A DNA stretch of 11,825 nt from CAZPGL01 sp964586175 (GTDB taxonomy: Bacteria; Actinomycetota; Acidimicrobiia; Acidimicrobiales; MedAcidi-G1), in assembly GCA_964586175.1 (NCBI GenBank), contig CAZPGL010000051.1, forward strand, positions 1-11,825. The letters run 5' to 3'. A model generated the notes under the pieces. That model made no database searches and had not been told where the DNA came from. It was given only the letters and a program-made list of their open reading frames with translations. The translations under genes were made by a program, and so were the position numbers. Shown here piece by piece: positions 1-6,195 of the stretch (positions are counted from its first letter, which is position 1; every line of letters begins with the position of its first letter).

Positions 1-6
1 GGTATG

Positions 7-83
7 TGGTGGAGCTGATGGGATTCGAACCCACGACCCCCTGCTTGCAAAGCAGGTGCTCTAGCCAACTGAGCTACAGCCCC
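7..83 (-). tRNA. tRNA-Ala (anticodon UGC), CCA encoded
   Basis: On the minus strand the gene folds as a complete cloverleaf of 77 nt including an encoded 3' CCA (complement of 7-9). The acceptor stem pairs GGGGCTG with CAGCTCC and contains the G3-U70 wobble pair that is the main alanine identity element. The anticodon stem CCTGC/GCAGG encloses the loop TTTGCAA, giving anticodon UGC at 47-49, which reads GCA and related Ala codons. The T loop is the canonical GTTCGAATC type. No intron or mismatch is visible. It is transcribed away from the SnoaL-like gene. Confidence 0.98.
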
Positions 84-94
84 GAACGCCGACA

Positions 95-100
95 AGGCTA
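95..100 (-). promoter_or_regulatory. Possible -10 box for the tRNA-Ala gene
   Basis: On the minus strand the hexamer TAGCCT fits the TAnnnT -10 pattern and lies 11 nt before the tRNA 5' end, allowing a short leader. The hexamer 17 nt further upstream is GTCACG, a poor -35 match, which lies inside the inverted repeat at 119-132. Assigned by spacing only. Confidence 0.25.
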
Positions 101-118
101 CGGGTCCGGGGAACATGC

Positions 119-132
119 GTGACCGTGGTCAC
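119..132. promoter_or_regulatory. Inverted repeat, candidate operator (GTGACC-GT-GGTCAC)
   Basis: A perfect 6-bp inverted repeat with a 2-bp spacer lies between the tRNA-Ala gene and the SnoaL-like gene. The 14-mer GTGACCGTGGTCAC differs at one base from the core of the palindrome at 6126-6139 (GTGACGGTGGTCAC), so both may be sites for the same regulator. A further GGTCAC half-site occurs at 143-148. The site would overlap the -35 region of a tRNA promoter placed at 95-100. Which protein binds is unknown. Confidence 0.35.
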
Positions 133-178
133 CGGTGAATCGGGTCACTACCCCGATGGGGCCGTCACACCCCGTGGC

Positions 179-184
179 TACCGT
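179..184 (+). promoter_or_regulatory. Possible leaderless -10 box of the SnoaL-like gene
   Basis: TACCGT (TAnnnT) ends exactly 7 nt before the ATG at 192, the geometry of a leaderless actinobacterial transcript that starts at the A of the ATG. No Shine-Dalgarno sequence precedes this ATG, which fits. No good -35 hexamer is seen at 17-18 nt, so support is limited. Confidence 0.3.
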
Positions 185-191
185 TTTTCCC

Positions 192-578
192 ATGACCTCC
201 ACCGTCACCCCCTTCGCACCCGCCGCCCCCGGCCGCCTGCTGTTCGAGCGGTTCATGGGTCGTTACGAACACGGCGCCGTCGAGCCCCTGCTCGAGCTGT
301 TCACCCCTGACGCCGAGATCGTCACCCTCGACGGCACCCACCGTGGACATCCGGCCATCGCCATCTGGTTGGCCGAACACCTCGACACCCGGGGCCCCGG
401 CCTGCTGGTGTCCACCGACGGCTTCGCCGAGCACGGCGACGTCGTGCGCTACGAAGCCACCATCGCCAGCCCCGACGGCGATGTCCGGCAGGTCTACGGC
501 GTGCTGGTCCTCGACGACGGCCGTATCGCCCGGTACGTGCCCGGCCTCCTCGCCGACCTCAACGGCACAGCGACCTGA
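192..578 (+). CDS. SnoaL-like / NTF2-fold domain protein
   Basis: A 128-residue protein with the layout of the SnoaL/NTF2-like alpha+beta barrel family. A first helix (about residues 15-36, with RFMGRYEHG) leads into LLELFTPDAEIV (34-44). G48-T-H-R-G-H-P at 48-54 is the usual turn before the second helix (54-63). Paired strands then follow, including VVRYEATIAS (84-93) and RQVYGVLVLDDGRIAR (99-114). Members of this fold act as small-molecule isomerases, hydrolases or plain binding domains, and the sequence does not reveal the ligand. The in-frame GTG at 135 would add 19 residues of low-complexity character. ATG 192 is preferred because the fold begins after it and a -10-like box sits at leaderless distance. 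It stands alone, divergent from the tRNA and convergent with the xse operon. Whether the ligand-binding residues are intact cannot be judged. Confidence 0.8.
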   Translation: MTSTVTPFAPAAPGRLLFERFMGRYEHGAVEPLLELFTPDAEIVTLDGTHRGHPAIAIWLAEHLDTRGPGLLVSTDGFAEHGDVVRYEATIASPDGDVRQVYGVLVLDDGRIARYVPGLLADLNGTAT

Positions 579-586
579 CTCGCCGC

Positions 587-606
587 CCGGCCCCTAGATG
601 GGCCGG
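587..606. terminator. GC-rich stem-loop between convergent genes
   Basis: CCGGCCC (587-593) pairs perfectly with GGGCCGG (600-606) around a 6-nt loop that contains the TAG stop of the minus-strand gene. The 7-bp all-GC stem sits at the junction where the SnoaL-like gene and the xse operon end. There is no T tract on either strand, so it would be a U-less or Rho-assisted bidirectional terminator at best. Confidence 0.4.
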
Positions 607-1400
607 CCGAACGGCAGCTCGTCCAACCAGGTGGCGAGGAACGCCTCAGCTCGCTCGCACGCCCCGAACACAGCGCCGTTGGGATGCTTCAGTGACCCGC
701 TGGTCAGTGCGCCGATCGTCGCCGCGGCATCCCCGTCGCGAACCAGCGGCGCTGCGGTCGTCACGAAGTCGGGCAGCACGACGACATCCCGGCGCCGGGC
801 ATGGGCCAGGGCCTTGGTCGTCACGGCCAGCCGGGCGGTCGGCACCACCACCCGCACGCCCAACCCGTCGGCGACCGTGTGGTCGACGGCTCCGGGCCTC
901 GACCCGACGAACAGCAGATCGGCGGGGACCGTGAACGGGTCGCCCTCCACCAACGCCACCCCGTGTGGAGCCAGCAAACCGGCCAGCGCCTCGGCGTCCC
1001 CGCCGTCGGTCACCGCGGTGGCCGCATCGGGGCAGGCGGCCACCGCCGCGGCCACCGCTCCGGCCAACAGGCCGTCGTCCGGCCCCCCGCTCAGCGTCGC
1101 CACCTCGGCGTCGGCCACCCCCTTGCCGGCGCGCAGCGAGTACCCGGCGTCCCATCCGGCCACCTCGGAGGCGAAGGCGGCCACCGCGGCGTCCCGGCCG
1201 TCGCCGTCGACGCTGATGCCGGCCGACAGACCGGTCTCCCGGCGCTCCAGGCAGGCCAGCGAGTAGGTGACCGATCGGGCCAGGTCCTTGGCCCCGCCCT
1301 GGAGGATCTTGGGGGCCAGGCGCACCACGCCGTGGCCGGGCACATCGGGCAGGTCGACGGCCACGAAGGCCGGCGCATCGGTGAGCTTGCGGATGAACAC
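594..1400 (-). CDS. Degenerate Glu/Leu/Phe/Val dehydrogenase-like protein
   Basis: A 268-residue protein from a GTG start at 1400. This start is chosen because the frame upstream overlaps xseB and reads as arginine/proline-rich shadow; no clear ribosome site is seen. By eye it follows the amino-acid dehydrogenase order. Residues 24-65 (GVVRLAP, GGAKDLARSVTYSLA, TGLSAGISVDG) parallel the N-terminal substrate domain. Residues 98-132 (VATLSGGPDDG then TAVTD) parallel the beta-alpha-beta of the NAD domain. Residues 161-220 (DLLFVGSRPGAVDHTVADGLGVR, then VVLPDFVTTAAPLV) parallel the segment that in glutamate dehydrogenase carries the VPAA and PD-x-x-x-NAGG motifs. The GGGKGG lysine motif, a true GxGxxG loop and the NAGG motif are all missing or altered, so catalysis by the usual mechanism is unlikely. 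It lies 28 bp after xseB on the same strand. The family call is inference; a plain hypothetical protein is the alternative. Confidence 0.6.
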   Translation of the reverse strand: MFIRKLTDAPAFVAVDLPDVPGHGVVRLAPKILQGGAKDLARSVTYSLACLERRETGLSAGISVDGDGRDAAVAAFASEVAGWDAGYSLRAGKGVADAEVATLSGGPDDGLLAGAVAAAVAACPDAATAVTDGGDAEALAGLLAPHGVALVEGDPFTVPADLLFVGSRPGAVDHTVADGLGVRVVVPTARLAVTTKALAHARRRDVVVLPDFVTTAAPLVRDGDAAATIGALTSGSLKHPNGAVFGACERAEAFLATWLDELPFGRPI

Positions 1401-1428
1401 GTCCGGCAGTCTGCCCGCTGGCCGGCGG

Positions 1429-1644
1429 TCAGTCGGCGTCGAGCGCCTCGACGACCCGCTCGACCTGCAGACGGGCGGCGTCCAGGCGCGACCGGCAGTG
1501 GCGCAGCAGCTCGTCGGCCCGGGCCACCTGGGCGGCCAGCCGGTCCACGTCGAACGCCTCGCCTTCGAGGCCGACCAGGATCTCCTGCAGCTCGCCGAGG
1601 GCGGCGTCGTAGCCGAGCTCCTCGACCGGGGTGGCATCGGTCAT
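1429..1644 (-). CDS. xseB: Exodeoxyribonuclease VII small subunit
   Basis: A 71-residue acidic, fully helical protein of the size usual for XseB (about 60-80 residues). It carries the family pattern GYDAALGELQEILVGLE followed by a second helix with LLRHCRSRLDAARLQVERV, corresponding to the two-helix hairpin that coats the large subunit. With XseA it forms exonuclease VII, a cytoplasmic metal-independent nuclease that degrades single-stranded DNA from both ends into oligonucleotides. The start codon overlaps the xseA stop in an ATGA (1641-1644), implying translational coupling and matched synthesis; the small subunit is needed in several copies per large subunit. Confidence 0.93.
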   Translation of the reverse strand: MTDATPVEELGYDAALGELQEILVGLEGEAFDVDRLAAQVARADELLRHCRSRLDAARLQVERVVEALDAD

Positions 1645-2924
1645 GGGGCCGTCTCCTTGTCGCTGACCGTCGAAGTGACCGTACCGTCGGCGAGGGTCGT
1701 GACGAGCACGTCGCCGATCACGGCGTCGGCGGCCCGTAGCACGGACCCGTCGACCTGCCGGGTGATCGACCAGCCCCGGGCCAGCACCAGGGCCGGGTCG
1801 AGCGCCCGAAGCCGCGTCTCACAGTTGGCCAGGCGTTCGGCAGGTCGGTACACCGCAGTGGGGGCGGCGCGGCGCAGCCGGTGGGCGACATCCTCCAGTC
1901 GGTCACCCCGCCGCTCCACGGATGCACGCCCGGCCCGCCCCAACCGACCGCGGATGTCGGCGCATCTGCGCTCCGCGGCCGTCACGGCCCCAAGGGCCGA
2001 CTCGATGATGGCCGCGGCGGCCGTATCCAGGGCGCTGAGGTGGCGACGGGCCCGATCCACCAGGTCGGCGGCGCAGGCCGTCGGGGTCTTGAACGCCGTG
2101 TGGGCCACCTCGTCGGCGACGCTGCGGTCGATCTCGTGGCCGACGCCGGTGAACACCGGGACACCCAGGCCGGCGACGGCCCGGGCCATCACCTCGGCGT
2201 CGAACACCGACAGGTCGGCCGCCGACCCGCCGCCCCGCACCAGGGCGATCACGTCGGGCCGGTGCGACGCCACGACCCGTAGCCCTTCGGCGATGTCCTC
2301 GGCGGCTCCTGCCCCCTGCACCCGGGTGTCGCGTTCGAACACCGTGAATCCGATACCGCTGCGGGTCAACTCGGTCACGAAGTCGGCGTGGGCCGCCGAC
2401 CCGCAGCTGGTGACCAGCCCGATGCGCAGCGCCGGGTCGGGGACAGCTAAGGCGCCATTGGCCTCGAGTAGCCCCTCGTCGGCAAGGGTGTGCAACAGCC
2501 GCTCGCGTTCGGCGGCCAGACGGCCCAGCGTGAACGCCGGGTCGATGCCGTCCATCATCAGCTGGAGGCGTCCGCCCGGCACCCAGAAGTCCAGGCGTGC
2601 GAGGATCCGGACCTGCAGGTCGTCGGCCAGGGTCATGCCGCCCGCCTCGGCCAGGGTGCGCTCGATGCGGGGCACCACGTTTTTCCAGAGGGCGACCGAG
2701 AACTGGGCGGCCGGCGGCCGGCCCGGCTCGTCGGACGGTTCGATCAGGTCGAAGTAGACGTGGCCGGACCGCACGGTGCGCAGGTTGGAGACCTGCCCCT
2801 CCACCCACATCCGTTCGGGGAACAGGGCGCGCAGGCCCTCTTTGAGCGCGGCCCCCAGGCTGCCGACCGACACCACGGGCACATCGGCCACATCGGAATC
2901 GCCGGGCATGTCCGTGCTCGTCAT
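1641..2924 (-). CDS. xseA: Exodeoxyribonuclease VII large subunit
   Basis: A 427-residue protein, close to the usual 400-460 of the family. An N-terminal OB-fold for single-stranded DNA (about 18-125, with VEGQVSNLRTVRSGHVYFDL and ARLDFWVPGGRLQL) is followed by the catalytic domain. That domain shows TSCGSAAHADF (172-182), ALVRGGGSAADLSVFD (227-242) and TGVGHEIDRSVADEVAHTAF (259-278), which includes the conserved G-H-E-x-D, and then KTPTACAADLV. A long helical region (about 285-370) provides the XseB-binding arm, and a small C-terminal domain ends with RGWSI and a short beta segment. ATG 2924 is preferred over the in-frame GTG at 2948 because TAGGGT lies 7 nt before it. The second ATG at 2909 is also possible. 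It heads the xseA-xseB operon and is divergent from the MarR gene. Confidence 0.94.
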   Translation of the reverse strand: MTSTDMPGDSDVADVPVVSVGSLGAALKEGLRALFPERMWVEGQVSNLRTVRSGHVYFDLIEPSDEPGRPPAAQFSVALWKNVVPRIERTLAEAGGMTLADDLQVRILARLDFWVPGGRLQLMMDGIDPAFTLGRLAAERERLLHTLADEGLLEANGALAVPDPALRIGLVTSCGSAAHADFVTELTRSGIGFTVFERDTRVQGAGAAEDIAEGLRVVASHRPDVIALVRGGGSAADLSVFDAEVMARAVAGLGVPVFTGVGHEIDRSVADEVAHTAFKTPTACAADLVDRARRHLSALDTAAAAIIESALGAVTAAERRCADIRGRLGRAGRASVERRGDRLEDVAHRLRRAAPTAVYRPAERLANCETRLRALDPALVLARGWSITRQVDGSVLRAADAVIGDVLVTTLADGTVTSTVSDKETAP

Positions 2925-2931
2925 CGCCGCA

Positions 2932-2937
2932 ACCCTA
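2932..2937 (-). promoter_or_regulatory. TAGGGT box before xseA (leaderless -10 or SD-like)
   Basis: On the minus strand TAGGGT is followed by 7 nt and the xseA ATG at 2924. It can be read as a leaderless TAnnnT -10 box or as a weak AGGG ribosome site. No convincing -35 lies 17 nt upstream. The same hexamer precedes the TetR gene at 9392-9397. Confidence 0.3.
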
Positions 2938-2995
2938 CTGACCGGCACCGGCCCCCCCGGCGGCCAAGAACCGTCGAATCCCCATAGTTCAGGGT

Positions 2996-3024
2996 TTGAT
3001 CATCTTTGCCGCGGTGACTACGTT
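2996..3024 (+). promoter_or_regulatory. Candidate sigma-70-type promoter of the MarR gene
   Basis: In an AT-richer island between xseA and marR, TTGATC (2996-3001, four of six to TTGACA) is separated by exactly 17 nt from TACGTT (3019-3024, TAnnnT). Transcription would begin near 3031, giving a leader of about 40 nt. The -35 overlaps the short palindrome TGATCA. Prediction from sequence only. Confidence 0.4.
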
Positions 3025-3071
3025 CGTGCCGGGTCGGGCTGGGACGCCGACAACCGGGGGTGGAGACAAGA

Positions 3072-3584
3072 GTGGACGTGGTACGTGGAGCCGGCGAGGA
3101 GTTCGGGCCCCGGGCCGCCGAGAAGGTGGCGGCTGAACTCCCCAACGCCGACCTGGACCTGATGCGGCTGTCGCTGGCCCTGACCCGCACCGCCAACCGA
3201 TTCACCCGCCGGGCTGAGACCGAGGTACACCGTCCCGCCGGGTTGACGTGGGCCGGTTTCCGGGTGCTGTTCACTTTGTGGGCCTACGGTGAGCTCGAAT
3301 CCCACCGGGCTGCCCAACTGTCGGGCATGTCCCGGGCGTCGGTGTCAAGCGCCGTCAACACCCTCGAGCGCGACGGGCTCGTCCAGCGCAGCCCGGGTGG
3401 CGATCGCCGGGTCGTGATGCTCTCCCTCACCGCCGACGGTCTGGCCACCGTGCGGCGCTCGTACGAGGCCCAACAGAGGGTCGTCGAGGCCGACCTGTAC
3501 CGGGACCTCGACCCGGACGAGCGTCGCCGGCTCACCGAACTTCTGGAGCGGGTGCTGTCCACTGCGCGCCTCGACGGCGTCTGA
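3072..3584 (+). CDS. MarR-family transcriptional regulator
   Basis: A 170-residue winged-helix regulator. After a variable N-terminal tail, the dimerisation helix covers about 25-50 (DLDLMRLSLALTRTANRFTRR). The DNA-binding domain runs 58-125, with GLTWAGFRVLFTLW, the recognition helix in SGMSRASVSSAVNTLERDGLVQR (84-106), and the wing GGDRRVVMLSLTADG (109-123) carrying the D-x-R typical of MarR. Two C-terminal helices (126-165) complete the dimer arm. MarR dimers normally repress nearby genes and release on binding an aromatic or other small ligand. GTG 3072 is chosen because GGAG at 3062-3065 lies 6 nt before it; GTG at 3060 is the alternative. It converges on the FAD/GcvT dehydrogenase gene with 10 bp between stops, which makes that locus and the repeats at 6087-6142 plausible targets. 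Confidence 0.92.
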   Translation: MDVVRGAGEEFGPRAAEKVAAELPNADLDLMRLSLALTRTANRFTRRAETEVHRPAGLTWAGFRVLFTLWAYGELESHRAAQLSGMSRASVSSAVNTLERDGLVQRSPGGDRRVVMLSLTADGLATVRRSYEAQQRVVEADLYRDLDPDERRRLTELLERVLSTARLDGV

Positions 3585-3595
3585 ACGCCACCGTC
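3573..3595. terminator. Stem-loop over the stop codons of convergent genes
   Basis: GGCGT (3576-3580) pairs with ACGCC (3585-3589) around the tetraloop CTGA, which holds the MarR stop codon. GAC (3573-3575) can pair with GTC (3593-3595) across a 3-nt bulge. No T tract follows, so a terminator function is tentative. It sits where the MarR and dehydrogenase genes end tail to tail. Confidence 0.3.
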
Positions 3596-6042
3596 TACAG
3601 GCGCACCCGTTCGCTGTCCGGGTCGTAGAACGGCCGGAACGACGCGGTGGCCGGGACCATCTCGCCGTTCACCAGGACCTCGAAGTCACCCTTGATCACC
3701 TCGGCCCGGGGGGTGTCGGGGGTGCAACCGACGTACGACATGCCCAGCGCGGCGCCGACGGTGTGCCCGTACATGCCCGAGGTGATACGGCCGACCAGCG
3801 AGCCGTCGCGGTACACCGGCTCGTCGTGGTACAGCAGCGGCTCGGGGTCGTCCAGCTTGAACTGCACCAGCCGTCGGGTCACTCCGGCGGCCCGCTGTGC
3901 CTCGAGGGCCTCACGGCCGATGAAGCTGCCGGGCTTGTCCCAGGACACGCCCCACGACAACCCGGCCTCGAGCGGGGTGTCCTCGTCGGCGATGTCGTCG
4001 CCCCAGTGTCGGTACGCCTTCTCCATGCGCAGCGAGTTCATGGCGTGATAGCCGGCCAGGGTCAGCCCGTCGGGTGCGCCCGAGGCCCACAGCTGGTCGA
4101 ACACGCCGAGGCCGAACTCGGTGGGGACGTACAACTCCCAGCCCAACTCGCCCATGTAGGTGCGGCGCACGGCGACGGCCCGGGCGTAGGCCAGGTCGAT
4201 CTCCTGGAGGGTGCCGAACGGGAAGGCCTCGTTTGACAGGTCGGCGTCGGTCAGGGGGGCCACGATGTCGCGGGCCTTCGGGCCGAACACCCCGAGCACC
4301 GCCCACGCCGAGGTCACGTCGGTCACCGTCACCCGGGCCCCCTCGGGGGTGTTGCGGGCGATCCAGTCGGCGTCCTTGACCTGGGTCGAAAAGGCGGTGA
4401 CCACGAGGAACTGGTCCTCGGTCAGCCGGTTCACGGTCAGGTCGGCCTCGATGCCGCCCCGGTCGTTGAGCCACGTGGTGTACACCGAGGTGCCTGGTTC
4501 GACGTCGACGTCGGCCGACGAGATCCGGTTCAGCACGGCGCAAGCGTCGGGACCCTGGACGAGCAACTTGGCCAGCGAGGTCTGGTCGAAAAGGGCCGCA
4601 CCCTCCCGGCAGGCCCGGTGCTCGGCCGCCGAGTGCTCGAACCAGTTCTGGCGCCCGTACGAGTACTCGTACACCGGCTCGACGCCCTCCGGGGCGAACC
4701 AGTTGGGGCGCTCCCAGCCGCCGCTCTCACCGTGGCAGGCGCCGAGGCCGGCCAGGCGGTCGTGGAACGGCGAGTGGCGCACCGCCCGGGCCGTCTCGAC
4801 CTGCCGGAACGGCCAGTGCAGGGCGTACAACAGGCCCAGGCCCTCGACCGACCGGTCGCGCAGGTACCGGCGGTTGGTCTGGAAGGGCTGCATGCGGCGG
4901 ATGTCGACGTCCCATAGGTCCATGGGCGGCCGGCCGTCGACGATCCACTCGGCCAGGACCTTGCCGGCCCCGCCGGCCGACTGCATGCCGATCGAATTGA
5001 ACCCGGTGGCCGCAAACAGGTTGCGCACCTCAGGGGTCTCGCCGAGCAGGTAGCGATCGTCGGGGGTGAACGACTCGGGGCCGTTGAACTCGAGGCGCAG
5101 GCCCACATCGGCCAGCAGGGGGATGCGGTCGCACATCTTCTCGTAGACCGGGGCCAGGTGCTCCCAGTCGAATGGGAAGGTCATGTTGGGCCGGTCGGTC
5201 GGGATGCCCTCGAAGCCGAAGGGCTTGGCCACCGGCTCGAAGAACCCGACCATCAGCCGGCCGGCCTCCTCCTTGACGTAGGTGCAGTTGTCCATGTCGC
5301 GCAGCACCGGCAGCCCGGACGGCAGATCCGGGATGCCCTCGGTCACGAGGTAGAAGTGCTCGCAGGCCGACAAGGGCATGTTGACGCCGATGTCCCGGCC
5401 CAGCTGGTGCGACCACATGCCGGCCGTGGTGACGACGTACTCGGCGTCGACCGGGCCCCGGTCGGTGTCGACGCCGATGGCCCGCCCGTCGGCGGTGCGG
5501 ATGCGTTCGACGGACACGCCCTCGAATATGCGGGCCCCCCGCTGCTTGGCCGCGTTGGCCATGGCCATGGTGGTGTCGATGGGCGAGCCCTGGCCGTCGC
5601 CGGGCATGGCCACCCCGCCGAGGATCCCCTCGGGGTTGAGCAGCGGCCACCGCTCGAGGATCGTGTCGACGTCGACGACCTCGGCCTCCACGTCGAAGCA
5701 GTTGGCCATGGCGGCCAGGCGCACCAGCTCCTCCATGCGGCCCGGGTTGTCGGCCAGGCTGACCGAACCGACCTTCTTGAACCCGGTGGGAAGGTCCATC
5801 TCGGTTTCGAGCCGCTCGTAGAGGTCGGCCGAATAGTCGGCTAGGCGGGTCATGTTGTGGGTGTTCTTGAGGCAGCCGATGAGGCCGGCGGCGTGCCAGG
5901 TGGTGCCGCTGGTCAGGGTGTGCCGCTCGAGCAGGACGACGTCGGTCCAGCCCAACTCGGTGAGGTGGTAGGCGACGCTGGCACCGACGATGCCGCCACC
6001 GATGATCACTACCTGGGCGCTCTGTGGAAGCTCCTTGGCCAT
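3595..6042 (-). CDS. FAD-dependent dimethylglycine/sarcosine dehydrogenase-like protein with GcvT domain
   Basis: An 815-residue cytoplasmic flavoprotein, the normal length for the dimethylglycine/sarcosine dehydrogenase group. The FAD (DAO-type) domain begins with VVIIGGGIVGASVAYHL (11-27) and LLERHTLTSGTTWHAAGL (37-54); H50 matches the histidine carrying covalent FAD in mammalian dimethylglycine and sarcosine dehydrogenases. The flavin domain ends near 375 (FAATGFNSIGMQSAGGAGKVLAEWI, 343-367). A middle FAO_M-type segment (about 385-450) leads into a GcvT aminomethyltransferase domain (about 455-700) and its C-terminal barrel (about 725-805). Such fusions oxidise N-methyl groups and pass formaldehyde to tetrahydrofolate, giving 5,10-methylene-THF. 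ATG 6042 follows GGAGG at 11 nt; the GTG at 6078 would add 12 residues. It is divergent from the aminotransferase. The substrate could be dimethylglycine, sarcosine or another N-methyl compound. Confidence 0.9.
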   Translation of the reverse strand: MAKELPQSAQVVIIGGGIVGASVAYHLTELGWTDVVLLERHTLTSGTTWHAAGLIGCLKNTHNMTRLADYSADLYERLETEMDLPTGFKKVGSVSLADNPGRMEELVRLAAMANCFDVEAEVVDVDTILERWPLLNPEGILGGVAMPGDGQGSPIDTTMAMANAAKQRGARIFEGVSVERIRTADGRAIGVDTDRGPVDAEYVVTTAGMWSHQLGRDIGVNMPLSACEHFYLVTEGIPDLPSGLPVLRDMDNCTYVKEEAGRLMVGFFEPVAKPFGFEGIPTDRPNMTFPFDWEHLAPVYEKMCDRIPLLADVGLRLEFNGPESFTPDDRYLLGETPEVRNLFAATGFNSIGMQSAGGAGKVLAEWIVDGRPPMDLWDVDIRRMQPFQTNRRYLRDRSVEGLGLLYALHWPFRQVETARAVRHSPFHDRLAGLGACHGESGGWERPNWFAPEGVEPVYEYSYGRQNWFEHSAAEHRACREGAALFDQTSLAKLLVQGPDACAVLNRISSADVDVEPGTSVYTTWLNDRGGIEADLTVNRLTEDQFLVVTAFSTQVKDADWIARNTPEGARVTVTDVTSAWAVLGVFGPKARDIVAPLTDADLSNEAFPFGTLQEIDLAYARAVAVRRTYMGELGWELYVPTEFGLGVFDQLWASGAPDGLTLAGYHAMNSLRMEKAYRHWGDDIADEDTPLEAGLSWGVSWDKPGSFIGREALEAQRAAGVTRRLVQFKLDDPEPLLYHDEPVYRDGSLVGRITSGMYGHTVGAALGMSYVGCTPDTPRAEVIKGDFEVLVNGEMVPATASFRPFYDPDSERVRL

Positions 6043-6081
6043 GGGACTGGGCACCTCCGCTCGGGGGAAGAAGATCACACC

Positions 6082-6110
6082 TTGCAGTTAGAGAGAGTTG
6101 CAAGTAAGTT
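6082..6110 (+). promoter_or_regulatory. Candidate promoter of the aminotransferase operon
   Basis: TTGCAG (6082-6087, four of six to TTGACA) is spaced 17 nt from TAAGTT (6105-6110, TAnnnT). Transcription would start near 6117, leaving a leader of about 79 nt. The large palindrome at 6123-6142 would then lie just downstream of the start, a position where a bound repressor would block elongation or opening. Confidence 0.35.
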
Positions 6111-6122
6111 ACGGACTCTAAC
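6087..6122. repeat. Nested short inverted repeats in the divergent promoter region
   Basis: GTTAGAG (6087-6093) is mirrored by CTCTAAC (6116-6122) with 22 bp between. CTTGCA (6081-6086) is mirrored by TGCAAG (6099-6104) with 12 bp between. GTAA-G-TTAC is a 9-bp palindrome at 6104-6112. The stretch is clearly less GC-rich than its flanks. These could be operator half-sites for a dimeric regulator such as the nearby MarR protein; each short repeat alone is weak evidence. Confidence 0.4.
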
Positions 6123-6144
6123 GACGTGACGGTGGTCACGTCAG
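6115..6144 (-). promoter_or_regulatory. Candidate promoter of the FAD/GcvT dehydrogenase gene
   Basis: On the minus strand CTGACG (complement of 6139-6144, four of six to TTGACA) is spaced 18 nt from TAGAGT (complement of 6115-6120, TAnnnT). The start would be near 6108, with a leader of about 65 nt. The palindrome at 6123-6142 covers the spacer and the -35, so a protein bound there would compete with RNA polymerase. Confidence 0.3.
6123..6142. promoter_or_regulatory. Perfect 8-bp inverted repeat, candidate operator
   Basis: GACGTGAC (6123-6130) and GTCACGTC (6135-6142) are perfect reverse complements around the 4-bp spacer GGTG. This size and symmetry are typical for a dimeric helix-turn-helix repressor, and the site lies between two divergent metabolic genes. 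The central 14 bp match 13 of 14 positions of the repeat at 119-132. GntR, TetR and MarR proteins all use sites of this general form; the MarR (3072) and TetR (9404) products are the regulators in the window. Confidence 0.55.
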
Positions 6145-6195
6145 ACTGGGCACCCCGGTGCCGACCGGGCGAGTGTAGGACCAACGAGGCGACAG

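Noticed and set aside
1401..1637. N-terminal extension of the dehydrogenase-like protein across xseB
   Set aside because: That stretch overlaps xseB in another frame and is Arg/Ser/Pro/Trp-rich, the pattern of a shadow frame. GTG 1400 is a better start.
1267..2757. A 496-codon open frame on the plus strand opposite xseA/xseB
   Set aside because: It is antisense to two confidently identified genes. The translation is rich in Arg, Ser and Ala without any recognisable motif, as expected from high-GC codon bias on the other strand.
4313..4321. GGTCACGTC half-sites inside genes (also near 7065) as extra operator copies
   Set aside because: They lie inside coding sequence, lack the second arm at the right spacing, and arise readily from Val-Thr-Ser/Asp codons in GC-rich genes.
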